From DAOVIY01 sp964441595 (GTDB taxonomy: Bacteria > Patescibacteriota > Minisyncoccia > UBA6257), in assembly GCA_964441595.1 (NCBI GenBank), contig CAYTXM010000025.1, forward strand, positions 1-5,479: a DNA stretch of 5,479 nt, written 5' to 3'. Within the stretch, counting starts at the first letter, position 1. Each line of letters opens with the position of its first letter. The translations under genes and the position numbers were made by a program. This document shows positions 1-4,699 of this stretch, piece by piece. Under the pieces are notes generated by a model. The model saw only the letters and a program-made list of their open reading frames with translations. It ran no database searches and was not told the origin of the DNA.

Positions 1-1
1 G

Positions 2-72
2 CTGCGGGACTTGGATTCGAACCAAGATCAGATCCTCCAAGGGGACCTGTCCTACCATTAGACGATCCCGCA
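2..72 (-). tRNA. trnQ: tRNA-Gln (anticodon UUG), with C at position 33
   Basis: The reverse complement folds as a cloverleaf: acceptor TGCGGGA/TCCCGCA, D stem GTCT/GGAC, anticodon stem GGTCC/GGATC, loop CCTTGGA, T stem CTTGG/CCAAG with loop TTCGAAT. Reading loop positions 34-36 gives TTG, which decodes CAA/CAG (Gln). The weak first pair U1-A72 and discriminator G73 fit tRNA-Gln and argue against Gly (G1-C72, U73) or Pro. Position 33 is C rather than the near-universal U. Shifting the loop to read TGG (Pro) breaks the anticodon stem. The gene begins only 4 nt after the ftsX stop codon and is probably processed from the ftsX mRNA. Base 1 of the window would be C74; whether CCA is encoded cannot be seen. 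Confidence 0.88.
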
Positions 73-76
73 ATTT

Positions 77-985
77 TTATACTTTCAGGTATTTATTCAT
101 TGCCCAGAAACTGGATACTATTCCCAAAAATATACCAAATAATGTTTGGTATAGAAGAATATACCAAAAATGCGACCAGAAATACAAACTCATGCTTATT
201 TCAACTATAAAAGATTCTACTCTGGGGCTACCCCACATAATAAGAGGAATTAAGATTAAAGTTGCAATAAAGGAGGCGATTATACCTTGCAGCGCTCCTT
301 CTAAAAGAAATGGGCCGCGAATGAACCAATTAGAAGCTCCAACTAATTTCATTATTTCAATTTCACCTTTTAGAGAATAAATTGCCATACGGATTGTATT
401 AAAACTAATAAGAAGACTCAAAAACGCGGCAATAAGAATAACCAAAATAGAGCCTATCTTTATTCCTACTGATAAAGAATTAATTCTTTCAATCACTCTC
501 TGATTTTCCATTAAGTCTACTGTAATTAATTTCTCTTTAAAAGCTGAGTTATCAATATCATTAATTATTTCTGTGTAATATTTTGTATCCTTAGCCTTAA
601 TATTTAAAGAAGCTGCTAAAGGATTTTCTCCTAATTCTTCCAGCGCTCTTTTAATTGCCGGGTTCCTGCTGCTCTTTTCTTCAAAAGTTTTTAACGCTTC
701 CTCTTGAGATATATATTCAATTTTAGCAATTTTTTCATTACCTATAAGATCGTCGCGAATTTTTAAAATATCTTCTTCTGGAACATCTCTTTTAAAATAA
801 ATACTAATATCCATCTTGTCTTTCAAAATATTGATAAGATTATTACTAGTATTATTAAATATCAAAATTGAGCTTAAAATAATCAAACTGATTGCCAACA
901 TTGATATACAAGTAAAAGAAAGCCAATTATTTCTAACCAATCCCTGCCAAGCTGTGCGAAAAACTCTTTTTATTAGGATAAACAT
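77..985 (-). CDS. ftsX: Cell division protein FtsX (permease-like subunit of FtsEX)
   Basis: This 302-aa inner-membrane protein partners the ATPase FtsE. In known systems FtsEX transmits ATP hydrolysis across the membrane to activate peptidoglycan hydrolases during division. Visible are a short basic N-terminus, TM1 (about residues 21-43), an extracytoplasmic domain (about 44-172) containing the family motif ENPLAASLNIK (120-130), and three more membrane segments (about 174-196, 226-250 and 273-294). Between TM2 and TM3 is the conserved cytoplasmic stretch with SLKGEIEIMKLVGAS (204-218), typical of FtsX. Length is normal for the family. The first ATG is used because the N-terminal residues match family architecture, although no Shine-Dalgarno is visible upstream. 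It follows ftsE by 28 nt and ends 4 nt before tRNA-Gln. Confidence 0.96.
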   Translation of the reverse strand: MFILIKRVFRTAWQGLVRNNWLSFTCISMLAISLIILSSILIFNNTSNNLINILKDKMDISIYFKRDVPEEDILKIRDDLIGNEKIAKIEYISQEEALKTFEEKSSRNPAIKRALEELGENPLAASLNIKAKDTKYYTEIINDIDNSAFKEKLITVDLMENQRVIERINSLSVGIKIGSILVILIAAFLSLLISFNTIRMAIYSLKGEIEIMKLVGASNWFIRGPFLLEGALQGIIASFIATLILIPLIMWGSPRVESFIVEISMSLYFWSHFWYILLYQTLFGIFLGIVSSFWAMNKYLKV

Positions 986-1013
986 AGATCTAAATAATTA
1001 GTAATTAAGTAAT

Positions 1014-1697
1014 TTAAATAAGATATTTTCCTGATTCTTCGTCACGAACAATTTTTCCTTTATCTAAGCTGATAACCCTTTTTTCTAAAGTATTTATCAC
1101 CTCTTTATCATGGGTAGCTAAGATGATTGCTGTGCCAAGTTCATTAATCTTTGTTAATAGCTTTATAATTTCCCATGCATTAATTGGGTCTAAATCCCCT
1201 GTAGGCTCATCAGCTAATATTAATTCTGGTCTTTGAGCCAAAACGCGGCATATAACCACTCTTTGTTTTTCTCCAGCAGAGAGTTGATGTGGAAAATTAT
1301 TTGCTTTTTCCTCCAAATTTACTAATTTTAACAACTCAGGAGCGTCTTTGCTTATTGCCTGCTCAGAATAACCAGCCACTTCCATGGCAAAAGCCACATT
1401 TTCATAAGCTGTCCTATTGGATAATAATCTAAAATCCTGAAAGACCATCCCAATTTTCCGTCTAAGAAAAGTTATTTCACCGGGTTTAAATTTATTAATA
1501 TCCTTATCATTAAAAAAAATTCTTCCTTTAGTTGGAGGCTCTTCTTTTATCAACATTTTTAAAATAGTTGTTTTTCCTACTCCTGACCTCCCTACTAAAG
1601 AAACAAATTCTCCCGATTTCACTTCAAAAGTAACATTATCCAAAATTAAAGAACCGTTATAAGCTTTGGAAACATTTTTAAAATAAACTAATGGCAT
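1014..1697 (-). CDS. ftsE: Cell division ATP-binding protein FtsE
   Basis: This 227-aa cytoplasmic ABC ATPase forms the FtsEX complex with the product of the next gene. All nucleotide-binding motifs are present in order: Walker A GRSGVGKT (residues 36-43), Q-loop Q87 in VFQD, signature LSAGE (139-143; the usual LSGGE with one change), Walker B LILAD with catalytic E164 (159-164), D-loop GDLD (167-170) and switch His196. The length matches FtsE (about 220-230 aa), and the adjacency to ftsX distinguishes it from LolD/MacB-type ATPases. Its ATG lies 2 nt after the prfB stop codon, so translation is probably coupled; no Shine-Dalgarno is seen in the end of prfB. Confidence 0.97.
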   Translation of the reverse strand: MPLVYFKNVSKAYNGSLILDNVTFEVKSGEFVSLVGRSGVGKTTILKMLIKEEPPTKGRIFFNDKDINKFKPGEITFLRRKIGMVFQDFRLLSNRTAYENVAFAMEVAGYSEQAISKDAPELLKLVNLEEKANNFPHQLSAGEKQRVVICRVLAQRPELILADEPTGDLDPINAWEIIKLLTKINELGTAIILATHDKEVINTLEKRVISLDKGKIVRDEESGKYLI

Positions 1698-1699
1698 AA

Positions 1700-2416
1700 C
1701 TAAAAATTTAAAATTTTATCTAAATTCCCATCTAATACTTCTTCAACATTACCTATCTTTTTACCAGTATGATGGTTTTTTACTAATTTGTAAGGATGGA
1801 GCACATAAGAACGAATCTGATTACCCCATTCAATTTTTACTTTTTCACCCTTTAAATCTTTCAAGGTTTTTACTTTCTGTTTTTCAGCTAACTGATGAAG
1901 TTTGGCTCTTAAAATAGTTAACGCTTTTTCTTTATTCTTAAACTGCGATCTTCCCTCCTGGCAGCTAACAATTATTCCAGTAGGATTATGGCGCACTCTC
2001 ACAGCTGTTTCCACTTTTTGGACATTTTGCCCTCCTGGCCCTGAAGAACGGAAAGTCTTGATTTCTAAATCGCTTTCTTCTAATGGAAGTTCTTTCGCTT
2101 CAATAATCGGCAAAACTTCCACTAAAGCAAAAGAAGTATGGCGCAATTTAGCAGAGGAAAAAGGGGAAATTCTTACTAATCGATGCACGCCATTCTCATT
2201 TTTTAAAATTTTATAAACATCATCTCCGTTTATTTCTGCAACAGCGTTTTTAATTCCACCATATTCATTTTCTTTCTTATCTAATAATGAAAATCTCCAA
2301 TTTTTCCTCTCTGAATATTTCTGATACATCTTTAAAAGCATCAATGCCCAATCTTCAGCATCTTGACCGCCAGCACCAGCATATACAGAAAGTGTTATAT
2401 TGTTTGCTTTAGGCAT
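1700..2416 (-). CDS. prfB: Peptide chain release factor 2 lacking N-terminal domain 1
   Basis: RF2 terminates translation at UAA/UGA by entering the ribosomal A site. This 238-aa protein carries the domain 2 entry motif GAGGQDAEDW (14-23), the codon-reading tripeptide SPF (84-86) inside GVHRLVRISPF, and the peptidyl-hydrolysis motif GGQ (128-130), followed by a full C-terminal domain with GNQIRSYVLHPY and VLDGNLD. Typical RF2 is about 365 aa with SPF near 205 and GGQ near 250, so about 120 residues (all of domain 1) are absent while the rest is collinear. Only 79 nt separate the ATG from pcm, and an in-frame TGA lies two codons before it, so domain 1 is not hidden upstream. It could have been lost or be encoded elsewhere. 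Intact SPF argues against the RF-H (PrfH) and ArfB families, which also lack domain 1. No clear Shine-Dalgarno. Followed by ftsE, a known neighbour. Confidence 0.93.
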   Translation of the reverse strand: MPKANNITLSVYAGAGGQDAEDWALMLLKMYQKYSERKNWRFSLLDKKENEYGGIKNAVAEINGDDVYKILKNENGVHRLVRISPFSSAKLRHTSFALVEVLPIIEAKELPLEESDLEIKTFRSSGPGGQNVQKVETAVRVRHNPTGIIVSCQEGRSQFKNKEKALTILRAKLHQLAEKQKVKTLKDLKGEKVKIEWGNQIRSYVLHPYKLVKNHHTGKKIGNVEEVLDGNLDKILNF

Positions 2417-2454
2417 GCTTCAAATTTTACCAAATTTAGGCTCAAAAAACAACT

Positions 2455-2475
2455 TTAAAGATGAACCTCATTCAT
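2455..2475 (-). other. Possible six-codon leader ORF upstream of prfB
   Basis: In the pcm-prfB gap an ATG opens a short reading frame, MNEVHL followed by TAA. AAGGA lies about 10 nt upstream, a better ribosome binding site than prfB itself has. It ends with CTT TAA, superficially like the RF2 frameshift site CTT TGA of other bacteria. However, a +1 shift here runs into a TGA after four codons and does not enter the prfB frame. It is likely fortuitous. Confidence 0.15.
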
Positions 2476-2507
2476 TATTTACTTTTCCTTATTTATCATT
2501 CATTATT
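2468..2507. repeat. 12-nt direct repeat around the pcm stop codon
   Basis: The 12-mer TCATTCATTATT occurs at 2468-2479 and again at 2496-2507, 28 nt apart start to start. On the coding strand it reads AATAATGAATGA, and the first-transcribed copy contains the last codons and stop of pcm. It could be a small local duplication at the pcm 3' end. In such A+T-rich DNA chance is also possible. Confidence 0.4.
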
Positions 2508-3134
2508 AGTAATCAAAGGAACAAAGGTAAATCCTTGAAAACGTTTAATATCAAATTCATTTTCCGCTTTTTTTATCCAAAGTTGTATTTCTCCATTAAA
2601 AGGAGTAACTATTCTTCCGCCTGTTTTTAATTGTTTTAACCAATCTTTAGGAACTTCTTTTACTGCAGCTGAACAAAGAATTTTATCAAAAAGAGCTTCT
2701 TTTTCATAGCCATGAGAGCCATCAGCGCAAATAAACTTTACTACTCCTTTTTCTATAAAATTATATTTTGCTACGTTTCTTTCTCCAAATTCCTTTAATT
2801 CAGGTATTCTTTCTATAGCAATTACTTTTCCTTCTTCCTTTTGGCACACAATATAAGCTAAAAGAGCAGTTGTCCAACCAGAACCAGCACCAATATCTAA
2901 AATCTTCTCTCCTGATTGTGGCTCAAGAAGTTCCAACATAAAAGCCACTGTAAGGGGCTGTGAAATAGTCTGCCCAAAACCAAGGGGCAGAGGAATATTT
3001 GAATAAGTTTCGTTCTGATATTCTGAAACTACAAAATCCTTTCTATCAATAATGGAAAATGCCTCTATAATATGAGAGGATTTTAAATAACCTGAATCAA
3101 TAATTTCTTGAATAAGATTTTCTTTACTCAACAT
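2496..3134 (-). CDS. pcm: Protein-L-isoaspartate O-methyltransferase (PCMT family)
   Basis: This 212-aa cytosolic enzyme belongs to the family that transfers a methyl group from S-adenosylmethionine to L-isoaspartyl residues, starting repair of aged proteins. The family hallmark LGFGQTISQP (51-60), with the Ser/Gln/Pro substrate-site segment, is followed by SAM motif I KILDIGAGSGWTTALLA (77-93), an acidic residue after beta 2 (E108 in VIAIE), and CADGSHGY (136-143), equivalent to the family's GDG segment. KTGGRIVTPF (170-179) matches the late Rossmann strand. Length is normal (205-215 aa). The start is the only suitable ATG before the N-terminal helix; no Shine-Dalgarno is visible, and the predicted leader is only about 20 nt. 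Its own promoter lies just upstream, after a terminator, so it probably heads the pcm-prfB-ftsE-ftsX-trnQ unit. Confidence 0.93.
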   Translation of the reverse strand: MLSKENLIQEIIDSGYLKSSHIIEAFSIIDRKDFVVSEYQNETYSNIPLPLGFGQTISQPLTVAFMLELLEPQSGEKILDIGAGSGWTTALLAYIVCQKEEGKVIAIERIPELKEFGERNVAKYNFIEKGVVKFICADGSHGYEKEALFDKILCSAAVKEVPKDWLKQLKTGGRIVTPFNGEIQLWIKKAENEFDIKRFQGFTFVPLITNNE

Positions 3135-3148
3135 TGCTAATAAATTTG

Positions 3149-3164
3149 ATTGGTTTTAACCAAT
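3149..3164. promoter_or_regulatory. Perfect palindrome overlapping the pcm promoter (candidate operator)
   Basis: ATTGGTT-TT-AACCAAT is a perfect 7-2-7 inverted repeat. It overlaps the last bases of the -10 box and covers the predicted transcription start of pcm, where a bound dimeric regulator would block initiation. It has no U tract and is too short to be a convincing terminator. The regulator is unknown. Confidence 0.35.
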
Positions 3165-3171
3165 TATATCA
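3163..3171 (-). promoter_or_regulatory. Extended -10 promoter for pcm operon
   Basis: On the minus strand the sequence TGATATAAT is an exact extended -10 element (TGn followed by TATAAT). The -35 region 17 nt upstream is A+T-rich and does not resemble TTGACA, as is usual for extended -10 promoters. Initiation would fall near 3156, giving a leader of about 22 nt to the pcm ATG. It sits directly downstream of the terminator of the preceding gene. Confidence 0.6.
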
Positions 3172-3183
3172 TAAAATCACACA

Positions 3184-3225
3184 CTAAAATTAAAAAGCCC
3201 ATTGCACTTAAAGCAATGAGCTTTT
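3184..3225 (-). terminator. Rho-independent terminator of the 163-aa gene
   Basis: A 13-bp stem (AAAAGCYCATTGC pairing with its complement, 3193-3205 with 3213-3225) encloses a 7-nt loop. In minus-strand RNA all pairs form, with one G-U wobble at 3199/3219; in plus-strand RNA this pair would be a C-A mismatch. The stem is followed on the minus strand by TTTTTAATTTT. The hairpin lies about 60 nt after the stop of the 163-aa gene and separates it from pcm. A T-rich run also follows on the plus side, but there is no plus-strand gene to terminate. Confidence 0.85.
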
Positions 3226-3285
3226 CTTTAGCTTGTTAAACAATCACGAAATCCTGCCCAAAAATCTATACAGCCATATTGGGAG

Positions 3286-3777
3286 TTAGAAAACCATTGC
3301 TTCTCTAATCTTATAAATTGTTTTCCAAAAGCTAGAGGGCACTACAATAATCTTATATTCTATATTGAATTGATACTTATGCTCTTGAAACACAATAGAG
3401 AAATCTCTTTCAATTCTCGGAACATTTAAGTCCGAACTGACTATTATAATACTTCTAACTTTTGTGGCATCAATGTACGATTGAATTTCCTCCCAATATC
3501 TAAGCACCATTTCGTTAGCTGTAATTAAATATCTATCACTAGATATTTTTGGTCGTGCTTTAACTAAAGCATTTGGGGAACAAATAAGAAAACTATTAGT
3601 GTTCATGCTTTCTTTAATTTTAGACCAAAATTTATAGTTTGGAACCAATAGATTCTTCTGATTATAAGGAAAAATAACACATACCTCATTAATATCATGA
3701 TTAATAACAATTTTTCTTAGATTCCTTTTAAAAATCCTATTCTGACGAACAAGTTTCTTCTTTTCATCCCATTTCAT
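3286..3777 (-). CDS. Uncharacterised protein, possibly a divergent DUF218/YdcF-like fold
   Basis: I do not firmly recognise this 163-aa soluble protein. It has a very basic N-terminus (about residues 5-22), an alternating hydrophobic core and no signal peptide or membrane segment. The stretch SIIIVSSDLNVPR (109-121), preceded by an Asn/Glu-containing helix (ITANEMVLRYWEEI, 85-98) and followed by YKIIVVPSS (141-149), resembles the order seen in DUF218 (YdcF/SanA) proteins, where a conserved polar helix precedes a strand and an H/N-x-PR turn. The N-terminal strand and its glycine-rich loop are not evident, so function cannot be assigned. The ATG is fixed by an exceptionally strong Shine-Dalgarno 8 nt upstream. 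It appears monocistronic: own promoter before, terminator after. Confidence 0.8.
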   Translation of the reverse strand: MKWDEKKKLVRQNRIFKRNLRKIVINHDINEVCVIFPYNQKNLLVPNYKFWSKIKESMNTNSFLICSPNALVKARPKISSDRYLITANEMVLRYWEEIQSYIDATKVRSIIIVSSDLNVPRIERDFSIVFQEHKYQFNIEYKIIVVPSSFWKTIYKIREAMVF

Positions 3778-3781
3778 TCAA

Positions 3782-3792
3782 ATCACCTCCTT
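3782..3792 (-). promoter_or_regulatory. Near-perfect Shine-Dalgarno for the 163-aa gene
   Basis: The minus strand reads AAGGAGGTGAT, complementary over 11 nt to the usual bacterial 16S rRNA 3' tail. AGGAGG is 8 nt from the ATG, an ideal spacing. It decides the start at 3777 and stands out because most neighbouring genes here have no recognisable Shine-Dalgarno. Confidence 0.9.
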
Positions 3793-3835
3793 TTTAATTT
3801 TTTATTTATTTTTCAAACAACTATTATTCTAATTT

Positions 3836-3861
3836 AAAATGTCCCATTATTGGGGCATTTT
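3836..3861. promoter_or_regulatory. 11-bp inverted repeat: terminator of upstream gene or operator
   Basis: AAAATGTCCCA and TGGGGCATTTT pair around a 4-nt loop, with one non-Watson-Crick position (3842/3855; U-G in plus-strand RNA, C-A in minus-strand RNA). It lies about 40 nt after the stop of the six-cysteine gene and is followed on the minus strand by TTTTAAATT, so it could be a weak terminator. It also starts 1 nt downstream of the predicted -10 box of the next gene and covers its start site, which fits an operator. Confidence 0.5.
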
Positions 3862-3862
3862 A

Positions 3863-3891
3863 ATGATACCATTATATAATATATCAGTCAA
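3863..3891 (-). promoter_or_regulatory. Sigma-70-type promoter for the 163-aa gene
   Basis: On the minus strand TTGACT (3891-3886, five of six matches to the -35 consensus) is separated by exactly 17 nt from TATCAT (3868-3863, five of six matches to the -10 consensus). The spacer also contains a TATAAT (3876-3871), but with a poor -35. Initiation would be near 3856, giving a leader of about 78 nt. The promoter sits immediately after the stop codon of the six-cysteine gene. Confidence 0.55.
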
Positions 3892-3900
3892 TAGACAAAT

Positions 3901-4296
3901 CTACATTGGAAGCAAACCTGTGCATCTCCAATTAATTTCTGCTGTTTTTGTTTCTACATTAATCACGCAAGCAGGACTGCAACCAGCTTTCTCTATATCC
4001 AAATCTATCCACCAAGTTCCAGTAATTTCATTACATATATAAGTGTCTTTAAGTTTATCTCCACATTGACCCTGAATAGCAATTTCTTTAGCTTCTGACA
4101 AACTAAGTTTAAAATCAGTATCTTTTTTCTGACAAAATTCCTCAGTAGAAATTGTTGTTGTCGTAGTTAATCCAATTGTAGTTGTTGTCGCAGAAGGAAC
4201 ATTTATTGTTATAATTCCTTGATTTATTAAATAACCTCCAACAAACAACAATCCTAATATTATAAAGAAAATTGAAGCTGATCCTTTTTTATTCAT
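3901..4296 (-). CDS. Membrane-anchored six-cysteine protein of unknown function
   Basis: This 131-aa protein has a short basic start (MNKKGS), one hydrophobic segment (about residues 9-30) that is either an anchor or an uncleaved signal, a Thr-rich linker (about 36-51) and a compact C-terminal domain. That domain has six cysteines (55, 78, 88, 106, 110, 125), which could form disulfides outside the membrane, and recognisable blocks: SLSEAKEIAI (65-74), TGTWWIDLDI (92-101) and GCSPACVINVETKTAEINWRC (105-125). Function is unknown. The frame remains open 22 codons further upstream to 4362, but those codons translate the 3' half of tRNA-Trp and A+T-rich spacer, so the ATG at 4296 is chosen. No Shine-Dalgarno. 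It follows tRNA-Trp, where secE is often found, but it is not SecE-like. Confidence 0.85.
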   Translation of the reverse strand: MNKKGSASIFFIILGLLFVGGYLINQGIITINVPSATTTTIGLTTTTTISTEEFCQKKDTDFKLSLSEAKEIAIQGQCGDKLKDTYICNEITGTWWIDLDIEKAGCSPACVINVETKTAEINWRCTGLLPM

Positions 4297-4331
4297 ATTT
4301 ATTATTATATTTTTATATATTTTAATTGGAG

Positions 4332-4404
4332 CAGGGGCGGCAGGACTCGAACCTGCAACCAACGGTTTTGGAGACCGCTACTCTACCAATTGAGCTACGC
4401 CCCT
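4332..4404 (-). tRNA. trnW: tRNA-Trp (anticodon CCA)
   Basis: The cloverleaf has acceptor AGGGGCG/CGCCCCT, discriminator G73, anticodon stem GCGGT/ACCGT with loop CTCCAAA (anticodon CCA), and T stem GCAGG/CCTGC with loop TTCGAGT. A1-U72 and G73 fit bacterial tRNA-Trp. CCA is not encoded (CTCC follows G73). Its first two bases are the last two bases of the rpmG stop codon, so the mature 5' end must be cut out of the rpmG message by RNase P. Confidence 0.97.
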
Positions 4405-4561
4405 ATTTCTTCATTTCTTTATGAAGTGTGTGTTTTTTACACCAAGAACAATATTTTTTTAATTCTAACTTGCGCTCAACAGTTTTTTTGTTTCTACGCG
4501 TATAATAATTAATATGTTTGCACTCTGTGCATTGTAATCTTACTATAAATTCTTTTTTCAT
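4403..4561 (-). CDS. rpmG: 50S ribosomal protein L33
   Basis: This 52-aa gene encodes the small zinc-ribbon protein L33 of the large ribosomal subunit, located near the E site. It begins MKKEFIVRLQCTEC and contains the L33 signature of Asn-Tyr-Tyr followed by Thr and Arg/Asn/Lys residues (HINYYTRRNKK, 16-26). The two CxxC pairs, C11/C14 and C38/C41, define the zinc-binding (C+) form. It is lysine-rich and full length for the family (49-55 aa). No Shine-Dalgarno is evident; the ATG is fixed by homology. It stands between tRNA-Thr(GGU) and tRNA-Trp, the common bacterial rpmG-trnW order. Its TAG stop overlaps tRNA-Trp by two bases. Confidence 0.96.
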   Translation of the reverse strand: MKKEFIVRLQCTECKHINYYTRRNKKTVERKLELKKYCSWCKKHTLHKEMKK

Positions 4562-4620
4562 AACTAGTGTTTATCTATTATTTATTGATATTCGTTAATT
4601 GTTAATTATTCATTAATCTG

Positions 4621-4693
4621 AGCCGAGAGTCGGATTTGAACCGACGACCTTTTCATTACCAATGAAATGCTCTACCAACTGAGCTATCTCGGC
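4621..4693 (-). tRNA. trnT: tRNA-Thr (anticodon GGU)
   Basis: Acceptor GCCGAGA/TCTCGGC, D arm GCTC/GAGC, anticodon stem TTTCA/TGAAA with loop TTGGTAA (anticodon GGT, decoding ACC/ACU), T stem GTCGG/CCGAC with loop TTCAAAT. The discriminator is U73 and CCA is not encoded. It lies 6 nt downstream of the 198-aa ORF and 59 nt upstream of rpmG. Confidence 0.96.
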
Positions 4694-4699
4694 ATATAA

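Noticed and set aside
2..72. Reading the window-start tRNA as Pro (UGG) or Gly (UCC)
   Set aside because: Either frame of the anticodon breaks the 5-bp anticodon stem, and U1-A72 with G73 fits Gln rather than Pro or Gly.
192..380. Plus-strand ORF of 62 codons
   Set aside because: Lies wholly inside ftsX on the opposite strand and resembles no protein known to me.
816..1001. Plus-strand ORF of 61 codons
   Set aside because: Antisense to the ftsX 5' end; low-complexity hydrophobic translation caused by the antisense of a membrane segment.
1902..2216. Plus-strand ORF of 104 codons
   Set aside because: Antisense shadow of prfB, covering the SPF/GGQ region whose minus-strand reading is unmistakable.
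2417..2475. Programmed +1 frameshift joining an upstream RF2 N-terminus to prfB, as in E. coli
   Set aside because: All three frames of the 79-nt gap hit stops, and a +1 shift at CTT TAA ends after four codons at TGA. There is no space for about 120 residues.
2400..2630. Plus-strand ORF of 76 codons
   Set aside because: Crosses the prfB start, the intergenic gap and the pcm 3' end; no ribosome binding site or recognisable protein.
3839..4042. Plus-strand ORF of 67 codons
   Set aside because: Antisense to the six-cysteine gene and its promoter-proximal hairpin; no domain features.
4148..4195. ACN-rich stretch as a tandem repeat or phase-variable tract
   Set aside because: It encodes the Thr-rich linker but the codons are interrupted and mixed, so it is not a regular slippage repeat.
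4304..4309. TATAAT just before the six-cysteine gene as a leaderless promoter
   Set aside because: No -35 match (GCTCCA inside the tRNA-Trp 3' end) and such boxes are frequent by chance in this A+T-rich spacer; read-through from tRNA-Trp is simpler.
4297..4362. Upstream extension of the six-cysteine ORF starting MVAGSSPAAP
   Set aside because: These codons translate the 3' half of tRNA-Trp, a well-known artefact giving VAGSxPA-like peptides. The ATG at 4296 precedes a proper membrane segment.
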